Shown: piece by piece, positions 35,664 through 46,535 of the stretch
How positions within the stretch are numbered: position 1 is the first letter of the stretch
Layout of the letters: every line of letters begins with the position of its first letter
Notes under the pieces: model-generated
What the model saw: only the letters and a program-made list of their open reading frames with translations
What the model was told of the DNA's origin: nothing
Database searches by the model: none
Assembly: GCA_018067145.1 (NCBI GenBank)
Contig: JAGPVD010000038.1
Location: forward strand, 1-48,274
DNA length: 48,274 nt
Reading direction: 5' to 3'
Source of the DNA: Methyloceanibacter sp.
GTDB taxonomy: Bacteria; Pseudomonadota; Alphaproteobacteria; Rhizobiales; Methyloligellaceae
Position numbers and translations under genes: made by a program

Positions 35664-36727
35664 GTGCGCTCACCGTCTTTGGGAGCGGCCTCATAGGCCT
35701 CGACAATCCGGCCCACCAGTTCGCGGCGCACCACGTCGGATTTGTCGAAGGCGATGTTGTCGATCTCGTCGATGCCGCGCAGCGTCTCGATCGCGTCGTT
35801 CAGCCCGGAATCCTTGCCCGGTGGCAAGTCGACTTGCGTCGGGTCGCCGGTCACGATCATTTTGCTGCCTTCGCCAAGCCGCGTCAGAAACATTTTGAGC
35901 TGAACCGAGGTGCAGTTTTGCGCTTCATCGAGAATGACAATGGCATGGGAAAGCGTGCGTCCGCGCATGAAGGCCAGCGGGGCAATCTCTATCACGCCGT
36001 CAGTCAGCCCGCGCTCGACTTGCTCCAGTGCAAGCACGTCATACAGCGCGTCGTAAAGCGGGCGTAAATATGGGTCGACTTTCTCGCGCATGTCGCCGGG
36101 AAGGAAGCCGAGCCGCTCTCCGGCCTCAACCGCTGGCCGCGACAGGATCAAGCGGTCGCAAGTCCCGGCTTCGAGACAGGCTGCCGCGAAGGCGACCGCG
36201 AGATAGGTCTTGCCGGTCCCGGCGGGCCCGGTGGCGAAAACGAGGGAGTTGCGCTGGAGCGATTCGATATACGCACTTTGCGAAGGCGTGCGCGCCGTGA
36301 TGAGCCGCTTGCGGGTGCGGATCTGTTGGGCGGTGGCAACCGGCGCGCTGGTTTCAGCGTCCTGGCTAGGCGGGGCCGCACTGGCATGGCTGATAGCGCC
36401 GGCCACGTCGCCAGCGCCGATGGTCTCGCCTTGTGCCAAACGACGATAAAGATGTTCGAGGACCGACTTTGCGGCCGCGCAGGCATCTTCGGGTCCGCGC
36501 AGCGCCACGGCATTGCCGTTGACCACGGCCTTGATGCCAAGGCGGTCCTCTAAGACGACAAGATTTGCGTCAAAATGGCCGAAGAGGTCGCGTGCGAGCC
36601 CCGTATCATCGAAGTAAACGACGATGGGCTCTCCATTTCCATTGGCTAGCGCCGCTTCGCTGCGTTTCGCCGTTGCTTCACGTCCGCGCGTCAATGATGT
36701 CTTCCGAACGCTGGCCTTGCTCGTCAC
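35660..36727 (-). CDS. PhoH-family ATPase
   Basis: This is a P-loop ATPase of the PhoH/YbeZ group that partners with YbeY in RNA metabolism. Walker A is [11 protein letters not shown] and Walker [11 protein letters not shown]; an N-terminal KH-like segment ([22 protein letters not shown]) precedes the ATPase. The track starts at ATG 36754, 31 nt inside miaB. A GTG at 36727 makes a 4-nt GTGA overlap with the miaB stop, the same style as the other junctions here, so I take it (355 residues). Both starts are possible. Confidence 0.93.
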   Translation of the reverse strand: MTSKASVRKTSLTRGREATAKRSEAALANGNGEPIVVYFDDTGLARDLFGHFDANLVVLEDRLGIKAVVNGNAVALRGPEDACAAAKSVLEHLYRRLAQGETIGAGDVAGAISHASAAPPSQDAETSAPVATAQQIRTRKRLITARTPSQSAYIESLQRNSLVFATGPAGTGKTYLAVAFAAACLEAGTCDRLILSRPAVEAGERLGFLPGDMREKVDPYLRPLYDALYDVLALEQVERGLTDGVIEIAPLAFMRGRTLSHAIVILDEAQNCTSVQLKMFLTRLGEGSKMIVTGDPTQVDLPPGKDSGLNDAIETLRGIDEIDNIAFDKSDVVRRELVGRIVEAYEAAPKDGERT

Positions 36728-38121
36728 TGGGCCGCCTGAACCGGCTCGCGCCATTCAATTCCTGATTTCATGACACCCGTGAGACTGTTCGGCCCAGCGG
36801 ACGAGATGTCAACCTCGGCGATCTCGCCGATCAGCGTCTCGGGGCCATCCACGTGCACAGCCTGGAGATACGGCGAGCGCCCGCGGATTTGCCCTGGATT
36901 TCGGCCTTTGCTCTCGAACAACACAGGCAGGCTGCGGCCAACCAATTGCCGGTCGAAGCTGCGGCGGCCCTCTTCAAGCAATGTCTGCAAGGCGGCGAGG
37001 CGCTCCTTCTTGGCGGCCTCGGGGACTTGGTCTTCCAGGTTCGCCGCCGGCGTTCCGGGCCGGGCGCTATATTTGAAAGAATAGGCCTGGGCGAAGCCGA
37101 CGCGGGCCACCAAGTCCAATGTCGCCTCGAAATCGGCGTCGGTCTCGCCGGGGAAGCCCACGATGATGTCGGTGGAGAGCGCAAGGTCGGTGCGCGCGGC
37201 ACGTATTCTCGCAATCAACGCCTCGTATTCTTCCGCCGTGTGCTTCCGGTTCATGGCCGCCAGAATGCGGTCCGATCCCGACTGGAATGGCAAATGGAGA
37301 TACGGCATCAATTTTTGTTCGTCGCCGAACAGCGCGATGAGGTCGTCGTCCATGTCGTGCGGGTGGCTGGTGGTGAAGCGCAAGCGCTCGATGGACGGGA
37401 TTTCGCCGAGCCGCCGCAACAGCTGCGCCAGGGGCCAGGACTCGCCGTCCGGCCCGTCACCGTGATAGGCGTTGACGTTCTGACCGAGCAGCGTGACTTC
37501 GCGCACGCCGCGTGTGGCGAGCCGCTCCACCTCGGCGACGACTTCGCCAGGCGTTCGCGAATATTCCGAGCCGCGCGTGTAAGGCACCACGCAGAATGTG
37601 CAGAATTTATCGCAACCCTCCTGGACAGTAACGAAGGCCGAGACTTGGCGTTTGCCGTCTGCGCGTTGCGGCAGTTCTGCGAATTTCTCCTCCGCTGGGA
37701 AGTCGGTCTCGACCAGGACCTTGCCGGTCGACGAGACCTCGGCGACCAAGTCGGCGAGGCGGTGCAGGCTTTGCGGCCCTACCACGATGTCGACGACGGG
37801 TGCGCGGGAGACAATCTCTTTGCCCTCGGCCTGGGCGACGCAACCGGCGACGGCCACCATGGTGTCGCGGCCTTCGGTCTTCCGCGCCTCCTTGGCCTTC
37901 CGAAGACGCCCAAGCTCGGAATAGACCTTCTCCGCCGCCTTCTCGCGGATATGGCAGGTGTTGAGAACGACCAGATCGGCGTCATAGACGTCGTCGGTGA
38001 GCTGAAAACCGGCAGGCTGAAGCGCTTCGGCCATGCGCTCGGAATCATACGCATTCATCTGGCAGCCGAAGGTCTTGATATGCAGCTTCTTTGCCGCGGT
38101 CTTGTCGGGGCTTTGCGTCAT
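36724..38121 (-). CDS. miaB: tRNA-2-methylthio-N6-dimethylallyladenosine synthase MiaB
   Basis: MiaB is a radical-SAM methylthiotransferase that converts i6A37 to ms2i6A37 in tRNA. The N-terminal UPF0004 domain supplies three cysteines ([27 protein letters not shown]). The radical-SAM cluster motif is [19 protein letters not shown]-terminal TRAM domain follows ([29 protein letters not shown]). The track starts at TTG 38157; ATG 38121 (MTQSPDK, 465 residues) is more likely, though its ribosome site is weak. It lies 65 nt behind pbpC and overlaps phoH. Confidence 0.96.
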   Translation of the reverse strand: MTQSPDKTAAKKLHIKTFGCQMNAYDSERMAEALQPAGFQLTDDVYDADLVVLNTCHIREKAAEKVYSELGRLRKAKEARKTEGRDTMVAVAGCVAQAEGKEIVSRAPVVDIVVGPQSLHRLADLVAEVSSTGKVLVETDFPAEEKFAELPQRADGKRQVSAFVTVQEGCDKFCTFCVVPYTRGSEYSRTPGEVVAEVERLATRGVREVTLLGQNVNAYHGDGPDGESWPLAQLLRRLGEIPSIERLRFTTSHPHDMDDDLIALFGDEQKLMPYLHLPFQSGSDRILAAMNRKHTAEEYEALIARIRAARTDLALSTDIIVGFPGETDADFEATLDLVARVGFAQAYSFKYSARPGTPAANLEDQVPEAAKKERLAALQTLLEEGRRSFDRQLVGRSLPVLFESKGRNPGQIRGRSPYLQAVHVDGPETLIGEIAEVDISSAGPNSLTGVMKSGIEWREPVQAAQ

Positions 38122-38186
38122 GGTCCGCTTGTTGGGGCTGAGGCCGACTTTCGTCAAGGGGTTGCTTGGATCTTTAGGCTTTACGC

Positions 38187-40259
38187 TTACTGGAGCCGCA
38201 CGACAACGCTGTCCACCGTGCCAGCGGCGTCCGTCACCGTAAGCCGCACGAAGCCCGGCCCGTCAGGCTCGAAAAACAGCGTTCGCGGCGCGTTGGTTGT
38301 CTTCAAGGGCAGGCCGTTGACCAGCACGTTCAGCGGCGGCGTGCCCCCGGCAATCTTTATGGCCATGGGGTCGAGCGCCGCGCCATCCATGAATAGCGCC
38401 AGGCTCGCGCCATTTGGCGGAAACACGATGCGGACTTTCTGGGCCAATGGGTCGGCGACACTGCCGCTAGCGGCAAAGCGCCGGAGCGGTGGTGGCAGTC
38501 TCGACGTGGACGAGGCCAGAACGCCCTTTGGCGCGGGCGGCAGGGCCTTGACGTCTCGCCCTAGTCTGGCGAAGGCATCGAATAGGATCGGCGCTGCTGT
38601 GCCCCGCCCAACGAGGTTGATGACCGGCGCGCCATCGGGGCGTCCGACCCAGACGCCAATCGTGTGTTTCCCATCGAACCCGACCGCCCAGGCGTCGCGA
38701 TAGCCGTAGCTGGTGCCAGTCTTAAAGGCGATGTGGTCGCCAAGTGCGTTCTCAGGCGGCGGTGCGCCACGCAGCACGTCGCCCACATACCAGGCGGCGA
38801 CCGGCTCCATCAGACGTTTGCGGGAAGGTGGCGCAGCGTCGAGACGCTCGATAACCGGCGCCACACTGCCCTGGCGTGCGAGCCCGGAATAGAGTGTGGT
38901 GAGGTCGAGCAAGCTAATGCCGATGCCGCCAAGGCCGAGCGCCAGCCCTGGCGTTTCGTGCTTCGGCAGCACCAGCGACGCGCCTGCATCCGACAGCCGT
39001 GCCAGCAGCCGGCTCGGACCGACCGCGTCGAGCACGGCGACCGCTGGCACGTTAAGTGACTGTTGCAGGGCTCGGCGCACCGTCACCGTGCCCTGAAATG
39101 TTTGATCGAAATTCTCCGGCGCGTAATCGCCATAGCGGATCGGCCGGTCCTCGATCATTGTCTCCGGGTGCACCAGCCCGTCTTCAAAACCAAGTCCATA
39201 GATAAAGGGCTTGAGTGCCGAGCCCGGCGAGCGCACGGCGCGGGTCAGATCCACCTGGCCTGCGCGGGCGACATCGAAATAGTCGGGCGAGGCGACACGG
39301 GCCAGAATCTCGCCGGTCGCATTGTCTAACACCACGATCGCCGCCGACATCGCCTCGCCGAGGCTTGCGGCGCGCTTGCGGGCCAGCGCCTCGAGCCGCC
39401 GCTGCAACCGGCCGTCGATGGTGAGATGGATGATCCTCTTTGCGTCCGTCGCCGCCATCGCCTCATCGGCGGCGTGGGGCGCGCTGAGCGGCATGGCCTT
39501 GCGGGCAGTCGGCACAGGCTCGGTCTTGGCCCGGGCAATCTCGCTGGCACTGAACGGGCCATGGCCCGCGATGCGGTCGAGCACGCGGTCGCGTGTGGCC
39601 CGCGCCTTCTCCGGATGCCGGTCCGGCCGGCGATATTCCGGCGACTGCGGCAACGCCACTAGAAGGGCTGCTTCGCCCAAGGTCAGCCGGCGCGGCTCCT
39701 TGCCGAAATAGGCGAGGGACGCGGCGCGGATGCCCTCGAGATTGCCGCCATAAGGTGCGAGCATCAGATAGAGAGCGAGGATCTCATCCTTGCTCAGTGC
39801 CCATTCGAGTTGCAGTCCTCGTGCGGCTTGCTTGAGCTTGGCGTGAACGGAGCGCTCCTGGCGCGGCTCCAAGAGCCGCGCGACCTGCATGGAGATGGTG
39901 GAGCCGCCGGAGACGATGCGGCCTTGGCTCGCGAGCTGATAGGCAGCGCGCATCATGGCCAACGGGTCGACGCCGCGATGGGCGAAGAAGCGCTTGTCCT
40001 CATAGGCGAGCAGCGCCTCTAGGAAGCGCGGGTCCACATCGGCCCTTGTGGCTGGAAGCCGCCAGCGTCCCTCGCTGGTGAGATAACCGCGCAGCAGATC
40101 GCCGTCGCGGTCGAGCACCGTGGGGGAGACTTCGAGATTTTGTCCAAGCGGTGCTGGCCCGAGAGATTGGACGAACCCAGCCGCACCGCCGGCGACTGCC
40201 GCCGCGGTCCACACAATGCCTATGGTGCCATAGGATGCCCGGCGTCTGAGGGTGCTCAT
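38187..40259 (-). CDS. pbpC: Penicillin-binding protein 1C
   Basis: This is a class A PBP with both glycosyltransferase and transpeptidase domains. After a short cytoplasmic start and one membrane anchor (about 11-30), the GT51 domain has the catalytic Glu in [16 protein letters not shown] (Glu87) and [16 protein letters not shown]. The transpeptidase has the SxxK serine in [10 protein letters not shown] (about 347), QSLNVPA and KTGTS (about 512-516). A C-terminal BiPBP_C beta domain (about 595-690) marks the PbpC type. Its ATG overlaps the alpha-2-macroglobulin stop by 4 nt; this pairing is known in many Gram-negatives. Confidence 0.95.
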   Translation of the reverse strand: MSTLRRRASYGTIGIVWTAAAVAGGAAGFVQSLGPAPLGQNLEVSPTVLDRDGDLLRGYLTSEGRWRLPATRADVDPRFLEALLAYEDKRFFAHRGVDPLAMMRAAYQLASQGRIVSGGSTISMQVARLLEPRQERSVHAKLKQAARGLQLEWALSKDEILALYLMLAPYGGNLEGIRAASLAYFGKEPRRLTLGEAALLVALPQSPEYRRPDRHPEKARATRDRVLDRIAGHGPFSASEIARAKTEPVPTARKAMPLSAPHAADEAMAATDAKRIIHLTIDGRLQRRLEALARKRAASLGEAMSAAIVVLDNATGEILARVASPDYFDVARAGQVDLTRAVRSPGSALKPFIYGLGFEDGLVHPETMIEDRPIRYGDYAPENFDQTFQGTVTVRRALQQSLNVPAVAVLDAVGPSRLLARLSDAGASLVLPKHETPGLALGLGGIGISLLDLTTLYSGLARQGSVAPVIERLDAAPPSRKRLMEPVAAWYVGDVLRGAPPPENALGDHIAFKTGTSYGYRDAWAVGFDGKHTIGVWVGRPDGAPVINLVGRGTAAPILFDAFARLGRDVKALPPAPKGVLASSTSRLPPPLRRFAASGSVADPLAQKVRIVFPPNGASLALFMDGAALDPMAIKIAGGTPPLNVLVNGLPLKTTNAPRTLFFEPDGPGFVRLTVTDAAGTVDSVVVRLQ

Positions 40260-43200
40260 TTCGGTGGGATCACCGTGACGGTTCCCGTGCCCGTGCGGCC
40301 GAAGCGGTCGGGCTGATACATGTCCTCCACCACGGCCTGAGGCAGCACATATTTGCCTGGCGACACGGCGCGCACGACATAGGCGACCGTGTAGATCACG
40401 GGGCTGTTGCTACGGCGCTCGAAGGCGGCCACGAACCGGTTGTCGCGGAATTCCGTGTGGGCAGGCGTCGCTGCGTGCGAGATCCAATCGAGTCCACCAG
40501 TGTCCGCCGAGGATACGAGACGGGGGTTGTCGATCTCAAAGCCCGCCGGCACATAGTCGATGAGGGACACGCGGGCGAATTGCGGCTTGGCCTCGGTGAC
40601 GGTGAGCAGCACGACGATGCGCTCGTTCTGCATCGCCGTCTTGATGTCGATCTCTTCGCCGCTGAGCTTATGGAAGCTGCGCTCCAACTTAAGGCCGTGA
40701 TCGGCGGCGGGCTCCGGCGTGGTCGGTGCGCCGCTCACCGAGACGACGGCCTCAAGCGGCGCGATACCCCGATTGGTCACCGTCAGAGGATTAATGCCAA
40801 GGTCTTCTTCGCTGATATTGCGGTATAGTGGTCCTTGTTGAACGCCCTCGACCCCACCGTTGTCGACGTTGACTTTGACATCCTGCTTGCCGAGCGCCCG
40901 GGCCGCGAGCACGAGCCACGCGTCGTCTTGCGTCGACGTATAGGTGACTTGGTTGCGGGCTTTGCCAATCTGCTTGGTAGCGCTAGCGAGAATGAAGTTC
41001 GGCGCTCCGCCTTCAGCCGCCAGCGTGACCACGGCTGCCGCGTCGCGCAGCGCCGACCCGAAATCAATGCGGCCGCTCTTAGGCTCGGTCGCCTCCTTCG
41101 GCAGCGTACGTGCTGCCGTGCGGAATGCCTTCTCCGCTCGGATTTGATCGCCGAGCATAGCGAGCGCCGCGCCAATCTCGGCCTGCGCCGTTGGTGTGGC
41201 AAGGTCCTTCAGCTTGACGTCGGCGATGTAGCGGAGGTCGCCCACCGGGGCCATGCCGTTCCGGGCCAGCACGTAGAGCGCGTATGACAAGGGTAGCCCG
41301 CCATCGACGGAGACGTCGGGCGCCGTGCTCACATAGTTCCGCAAGCGGCTGAGCGCGAGCTTGAAGCGGTCGTCCGGCACGGAGAAGCCGCGGGTGCGGG
41401 CGCGCGTCAGGAAGTCAGTGACATAAGAGTCGAGCCAAGCATCGCTGCTGCCCGGCGACCACAGACCGAACCCGCCTTCATATCCTTGGCGCGCCAGCAC
41501 GATCTCGATCGCCTTAGTGATGCGCGCATCGACATTGTTATCGGCGGCCACGTCCGCGCCAAGCGCCATCTCGTTGACATAGAGAAGCGGCAGGGCACGG
41601 CTCACGATCTGCTCGGTGCAGCCCAGTGGATAGCGGTCGAGCGCCGCAAGAAGGCTGGCAACGTCGAGCGCGGCGGACGGCGTAACCGATAGCGCTAAGC
41701 TGCCGGTGCCCGGCACCAAATCCGTGAACACATCGTTGGTCAGGGTGATGCTCTTGCCCGGCGCGAGCGGCTTGATGGTGCGCCGTGCCAAGATTTTCGT
41801 CGATGGGTCGACGGTCAACGCATAGCGCCGCTTGACCGAGAAGCCGTCAGGTCCGGTGACCGAGACATCGATTTTGCCGGCACCGACTCCTCCGCCAATG
41901 AGAGGGAATGTCACCGCGCCACGCTTCTTGGCGTCGAGCTTGATCGACCTGCCGGCGGGCCGGACGCTGAGTGGCCCGTCTGTCGAGACGGCGATCTCAT
42001 AGGCGCCGGTTGCTCCTTCCACATTGTCGAGGTCGAGACGCAGTGTGGATCGGTCGCCGGTCAGCAGGAAGCGCGGTAGCGTGGCGGTAACCACGACAGG
42101 ATCGCGCACGACGACATCAGCCGAGCCGTTGCCGACTTGGTCCTTGCTCCAGGCCACGGCCATGACGCGTACAGTGCCGGTGAAGGCGGGAATGTCGAAT
42201 TCGACTTCCGCCAGGCCGTCGGGGCCGACGGTGACGATGCCGGAATAAAGCGCCAGCGGCTTCTGGGTTGGCGGGCTGCCGAGCAATGCGCCTCCACCCC
42301 CGTCGCCGCCCGTGCGGATGCGCCCACGCGTGCCCTGCATGCCGTCGATGAGCTGGCCATAGAGGTCGCGGACGCCGGTGGAGAGCCTGCGCTGGCCGAG
42401 ATAGAAGTCGTCAGGTGACGGCGGCTCGTAGCCGGTGAGATTGAGAATGCCGACATCGACGGCTGACACGACGATGCGGGCCTGCTCGCCGGACGCGAGA
42501 TTGGCAAGCTTCACCGGTACGCGCAGCTTCGTTTCGGGACGAATGAGTTCGGGCAAGTCCAGATCGACGCCGATCGTGTGCTCGGCCTTATTGATGCTGA
42601 ACCATTGCAGGCCGATAGCGCGGCCCGGCATGCGCTTCTTGGCTTCGTCCAGTGGCCGTCTGAGCGTGGCGAGCACATAGGCGCCAGTGCCCCAATCCTC
42701 GCCCACGGTGAGCGGCAGCTCGACCAGACCCGCATCCACATCCGTCGTTGTGGTGGTGAGCAGCCGGTCGCCAATCACTGACAGCGTGACCTTGCCGGCG
42801 CTGCGTGCGGTGACTGCGACAGTCATGGCGTCGCCGGACTTATAGCCGGGCTTGTCGAGCGCGATCTCCAGTAGGTCCGGCGTATCGGCGCTGGTACTGG
42901 CATACCAGCCGGAGTCGAAAGCGTAAGTGGTGAGCGGGCCTTGCGGCGTGGCGCTCTCAACTTCGAGGCGGTAGCGGCCCCACGACACCGGCACCGAGAT
43001 ATTGCCGGGCTGACCCGGCGTCACGCCGATCACGCCGTTGGCCACGCGGCGCGTGATCTTGACGGGCTCGTACTGCCAATGACTATATTGCCGGTACCAC
43101 TGATATTTGGATTCGATATGCAGCAACTGCCATTTGAGTCCCTTGGCTGCGATTTGCTCACCGTCGGGCGCGGCCATCACCACGTCGAATTTGGCGATGT

Positions 43201-45481
43201 CCTGATCACCGAGCGCAGAGCCTTCGAATAACGGCTTCACACCGATCATCCGCGTGGTCGGTTTCACCGGCAGCGACACTTCGTGCTCGACCGCTCTGCC
43301 GCCTGGCTCGGCCATACGCACAACCACATTCGCGACGAGTGGCTTGGTGGAGGTAGGAATCTTGTCAAGCGCCACCGTGAATGTCGCCTGACCAGCGGCA
43401 TTGGTCTCCGGCAGATCGGCGAGCGGAAGGGTTTCGGCCCTGAAGCGGTTGCCGGAACTGGAATCGTTGAGGCCAAACACATAGCCGGGGAAGCCCGGGC
43501 GCTCGGTGGCAGCGGATATTCTCAGCTCGCCGTCCAGCGGGAGCCCGGACGCAGGCGCGCCATAGAGGAAGCGGGCGTCGAGCGCCATCTCGGCGGGCGA
43601 CGATGGCGATAGGCTCTCGGCCTCAGTAGAGAAGTCGAACTCCAGCCGTTCCGGCACATAGTCCTCGACCAAGAAGGTCGTGGTGCCAATCGCGGAACCT
43701 TTCGGATCGGAAAAGACCGAGACCCGCCAAGTGCCCGTCGGCGCCGAAGAGATGAGTGGAACGTCGAGGACCCGGCCGCCAATGCCCTCGTCAGGCACCA
43801 CGGTGCGCCGGTAATCGATCCCGTCCGGCCGCGCGACCACTAAGGTCAGATTGACGTCAGGCACAGCGAGGCCTTGGGGGTTCCGCAGCAGGGTGGTGAC
43901 GTGGGCGGTCTCGCCGGTGCGATAGACGCCGCGCTCGGTGAACACGAAGGCATCGAGGCCCTTCGGCGGTGCGCGCCCCGCCACACCGCGATCGGTGAAG
44001 TCGAATGCCGACTGCTTGAGATTGAGAAATGCATAGTCGCCGCCCTCACCTGACGCGACGAGCAGCGCCGGCGCCAATCCCCCTGTCCCGCGCGCGAGGC
44101 CCGGCGCGAAGGTCACGGTGCCGCGCCAGTCAGACATCTCAGTCGCCAGCACTTCGTTGTTGCGGGCAAGCAAACGGACCTCAACGCCTTCGAGCGGTTC
44201 GGCGGTGGCGAGCGAATTCACGTAGCCATGGATACCGTCGGTCCCGGAATAGGCGGTGAGGCCGTAGTCGGAGACGACGAACCACTGGGTCGTCCGTTCG
44301 CCATAGTCGCCACCGGGCATGCCGGCAGGCTGAGCGGCCAGCAGATAGATGCCGGGCGCCATCTGCGGCACGGCGTCGGAGATGGGGAAGGCGGTGGTGA
44401 TCTCGGCGTTCAGCGTCTTCTCGACGTCGAGCTCGCCGGTCCACACTTCTTCGCCCTTCTGGTTGGCGATGTCGTTGAGGCTGTACTGGTAGAGATTGCG
44501 CTCGAAATCGTAGCCCAGCACGTTGTCGATCAGGCTGCGGTCGCCGATCCGGTAGATCGTCACTTTCACCGCGTCGGTGTTCACCGTGACCAGCGGGATG
44601 CCCCGCTGGCCAGTGCTTGGCAGCACATAGGCCCTGCCGGCGAGCCGAACCGACGGGCTCCGGTCGCGCACATAGATATCGAAGTCAGCGTTTTTGAGCA
44701 GATCTTCATCCGCGGTGGACGGCAGGCCCTGGCGGAACGTGATGGCGTAAGTCTCGCCATGCTTCAGCCCTTCGACGCAAATCTGCTGATCGTCGACGGA
44801 GAGCGCTGGTTTGTCTTGCTCGGCGACCGATACGAAGGGTGAGAAATCAGTGCGCTTGAGTAGCGGTTCGGTGAACTGGAAGCAGGCGCGCGGCGAAGCT
44901 GCATCGGAATCCACGCTGAAATTGGTGACGCGGAAACCGTATTTCTCGCGCAGCTGGTCGTAAGTGGCCTTAAGGCCAGGGTTGGTATCGAGTTTGAGGG
45001 CCAGATTGAGTGCGTTCAGCGCCGGGCGCCACTCGCTGCGTTTGCCGAAGGCGGCAGCAAGGCTGGTCAGCGCAGCGGCCTCTTCTTGGCGCATGCCCGC
45101 CTGTTGATAAGCGATATAGGCCGCAGTTCGCGCATTCTCGTAGCGGAGACTGCCGTCATCATTCTCGTTTGTCGGGATGGCGAGCCAAATATCCGCAAGC
45201 CGGCGCCATGCCGCAGCGTCTCGAGGCGCGATAACGACGATCTGCTCATAGGCATCGGCGGCGCCAGCCAGGTCCTGCAGTCGAAGCAAGGCAGCGGCCT
45301 GCTTCTTCAGCTTGGTGACGGGTAGCTCGACAGTGCCCACGTCATTCTTGAGGCTGGCCTCAAGCGTGATGGCCGCTTCGTCGAGCGCGTCGTCTTGAAA
45401 AGTTTTGTCGGCGGCGAGGGCGAGGGTCGAGATGAAAACAAACAGCGCGGCAGCAAGGCCAGCGCGGAACCAGGCGACCAT
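40256..45481 (-). CDS. Bacterial alpha-2-macroglobulin with intact thioester
   Basis: This is a 1741-residue periplasmic protease trap of the YfhM/ECAM family. The N-terminal Sec signal ends LALAADK, with no lipobox cysteine, unlike the lipoprotein of E. coli. A TPR-like region (about 60-170: LLRLQDLAGAADAYEQIVVIAP) comes first. MG-type macroglobulin domains and the conserved GRIRTGGDGGG linker, likely the bait region, follow. The thioester is GCTEQ (Cys1288), and an alpha-alpha barrel and receptor-like C-terminus complete it. GGAGG lies 6 nt before the ATG. It overlaps pbpC, which is thought to repair the wall while the macroglobulin neutralises invading proteases. Confidence 0.94.
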   Translation of the reverse strand: MVAWFRAGLAAALFVFISTLALAADKTFQDDALDEAAITLEASLKNDVGTVELPVTKLKKQAAALLRLQDLAGAADAYEQIVVIAPRDAAAWRRLADIWLAIPTNENDDGSLRYENARTAAYIAYQQAGMRQEEAAALTSLAAAFGKRSEWRPALNALNLALKLDTNPGLKATYDQLREKYGFRVTNFSVDSDAASPRACFQFTEPLLKRTDFSPFVSVAEQDKPALSVDDQQICVEGLKHGETYAITFRQGLPSTADEDLLKNADFDIYVRDRSPSVRLAGRAYVLPSTGQRGIPLVTVNTDAVKVTIYRIGDRSLIDNVLGYDFERNLYQYSLNDIANQKGEEVWTGELDVEKTLNAEITTAFPISDAVPQMAPGIYLLAAQPAGMPGGDYGERTTQWFVVSDYGLTAYSGTDGIHGYVNSLATAEPLEGVEVRLLARNNEVLATEMSDWRGTVTFAPGLARGTGGLAPALLVASGEGGDYAFLNLKQSAFDFTDRGVAGRAPPKGLDAFVFTERGVYRTGETAHVTTLLRNPQGLAVPDVNLTLVVARPDGIDYRRTVVPDEGIGGRVLDVPLISSAPTGTWRVSVFSDPKGSAIGTTTFLVEDYVPERLEFDFSTEAESLSPSSPAEMALDARFLYGAPASGLPLDGELRISAATERPGFPGYVFGLNDSSSGNRFRAETLPLADLPETNAAGQATFTVALDKIPTSTKPLVANVVVRMAEPGGRAVEHEVSLPVKPTTRMIGVKPLFEGSALGDQDIAKFDVVMAAPDGEQIAAKGLKWQLLHIESKYQWYRQYSHWQYEPVKITRRVANGVIGVTPGQPGNISVPVSWGRYRLEVESATPQGPLTTYAFDSGWYASTSADTPDLLEIALDKPGYKSGDAMTVAVTARSAGKVTLSVIGDRLLTTTTTDVDAGLVELPLTVGEDWGTGAYVLATLRRPLDEAKKRMPGRAIGLQWFSINKAEHTIGVDLDLPELIRPETKLRVPVKLANLASGEQARIVVSAVDVGILNLTGYEPPSPDDFYLGQRRLSTGVRDLYGQLIDGMQGTRGRIRTGGDGGGGALLGSPPTQKPLALYSGIVTVGPDGLAEVEFDIPAFTGTVRVMAVAWSKDQVGNGSADVVVRDPVVVTATLPRFLLTGDRSTLRLDLDNVEGATGAYEIAVSTDGPLSVRPAGRSIKLDAKKRGAVTFPLIGGGVGAGKIDVSVTGPDGFSVKRRYALTVDPSTKILARRTIKPLAPGKSITLTNDVFTDLVPGTGSLALSVTPSAALDVASLLAALDRYPLGCTEQIVSRALPLLYVNEMALGADVAADNNVDARITKAIEIVLARQGYEGGFGLWSPGSSDAWLDSYVTDFLTRARTRGFSVPDDRFKLALSRLRNYVSTAPDVSVDGGLPLSYALYVLARNGMAPVGDLRYIADVKLKDLATPTAQAEIGAALAMLGDQIRAEKAFRTAARTLPKEATEPKSGRIDFGSALRDAAAVVTLAAEGGAPNFILASATKQIGKARNQVTYTSTQDDAWLVLAARALGKQDVKVNVDNGGVEGVQQGPLYRNISEEDLGINPLTVTNRGIAPLEAVVSVSGAPTTPEPAADHGLKLERSFHKLSGEEIDIKTAMQNERIVVLLTVTEAKPQFARVSLIDYVPAGFEIDNPRLVSSADTGGLDWISHAATPAHTEFRDNRFVAAFERRSNSPVIYTVAYVVRAVSPGKYVLPQAVVEDMYQPDRFGRTGTGTVTVIPPK

Positions 45482-45614
45482 GAATTTCCTCCACGCGCCC
45501 AGCCCTCGGCAGGGGGCGGGCGATGGAGTCTAATGTAGTGGAGCATTTCGACGGATGCCAGGGGCCACGCCGCGTACGGCCCAATAGACAGCGTGAACGG
45601 GGTTCGCCGGCTCC

Positions 45615-46535
45615 TTAGGCCGCGTCGGCAATTTCCTGCGCGATCTTGGCCAGTTCCCCGCGCACCCATTGGTGACATTCATCCCGGTCATAGCTCGAAT
45701 GCCACATGAGCCTGAGGGGGAACGCCACCGGCGGCAAAGGCTGGTCGATGCGGATGAGCCCAAACTGCTTCTGAAGGATACTGGCGAGCGACGAGGGCAG
45801 CGTGAGCAGCGCATCGCCGTTCAGCACCACCAGCACGCCGACCAGGGCCGAGGAGACATGGGAGGCGACGTTGCAAGTCAGCCTCTGCTCGGCCAGGGCC
45901 TGGTCCATCAATTCCAGGGTTGGCAGCGAATCGACGGAGACATGATCCGCTCCGGCGAAGGCGGCTGCCCGGGGGGCGTCGGTCTCGAAGGGGTGGCCAT
46001 GCCGCGCCAGGGTGGCGAGTGTGTCATCGAAGAGCTTCAAAACCCTGACGTCAGGAGCCGCCACCGGGGCCCCTTCGATATCGATGACGAACTGGCTGTG
46101 GGCATTGCGGAGCGCGTCAATATTCTCATCGCGATGTGATGGCGCCCAACGAACATTCACGCTCGGCGCAAGCGATCGGAGCCTCTGACGGAGGGGTTCC
46201 ACAAGAATCAACTCCCCCGCCTCACTTGCACTTGCGGCAAACTCGCGCACGGAAAGGGACGGATCGAAGGGCTTGTTCGGTCGAAGTAGGCTCTCCATGC
46301 CGGCCAGAATGACGTGAACGGTGGGCGCAAGCTCAAGCGCCTTCGCCGTTGGGACCAGCCGCTGACCGGCCCTTACGAACAGCTCATCGGCGAAAATTTC
46401 CCGGAGTTTAGCCAATGCGTGGCTGACGGCTGAGGCGCTACGGCCCAGCCTTTCGGCCGCCCTGGTGACGCTTGCGTCCACCAATAGCGCATCGAGAGTC
46501 ACGAGAAGATTGGCGTCGACTTCCTTAAGATGCAT
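45615..46535 (-). CDS. LysR-family transcriptional regulator
   Basis: This 306-residue protein has an N-terminal winged helix (about 5-65: VDANLLVTLDALLVDASVTRAAERLGRSASAVSHALAKLREIFADELFVRAG) and a LysR effector domain. HLKEVDANLLV is reminiscent of the NodD/NahR branch. The track starts at TTG 46544; ATG 46535 is the usual family start. It is divergent from the imelysin gene (259-nt intergenic region) and lies 133 nt upstream of the alpha-2-macroglobulin gene on the same strand, so either could be a target. A TCAGCTGA palindrome (46549-46556) sits just upstream. The effector is unknown. Confidence 0.93.
   Translation of the reverse strand: MHLKEVDANLLVTLDALLVDASVTRAAERLGRSASAVSHALAKLREIFADELFVRAGQRLVPTAKALELAPTVHVILAGMESLLRPNKPFDPSLSVREFAASASEAGELILVEPLRQRLRSLAPSVNVRWAPSHRDENIDALRNAHSQFVIDIEGAPVAAPDVRVLKLFDDTLATLARHGHPFETDAPRAAAFAGADHVSVDSLPTLELMDQALAEQRLTCNVASHVSSALVGVLVVLNGDALLTLPSSLASILQKQFGLIRIDQPLPPVAFPLRLMWHSSYDRDECHQWVRGELAKIAQEIADAA

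Noticed and set aside
36853-38703. 616-residue plus-strand ORF opposite miaB and pbpC
   Set aside because: Antisense shadow. MiaB cysteine motifs and the PbpC C-terminus are on the minus strand.
40256-46535. LysR-macroglobulin-PbpC block as a recently acquired island
   Set aside because: No integrase, IS, tRNA or flanking repeats, and base composition looks like the neighbours by eye. Only a synteny difference is reported.
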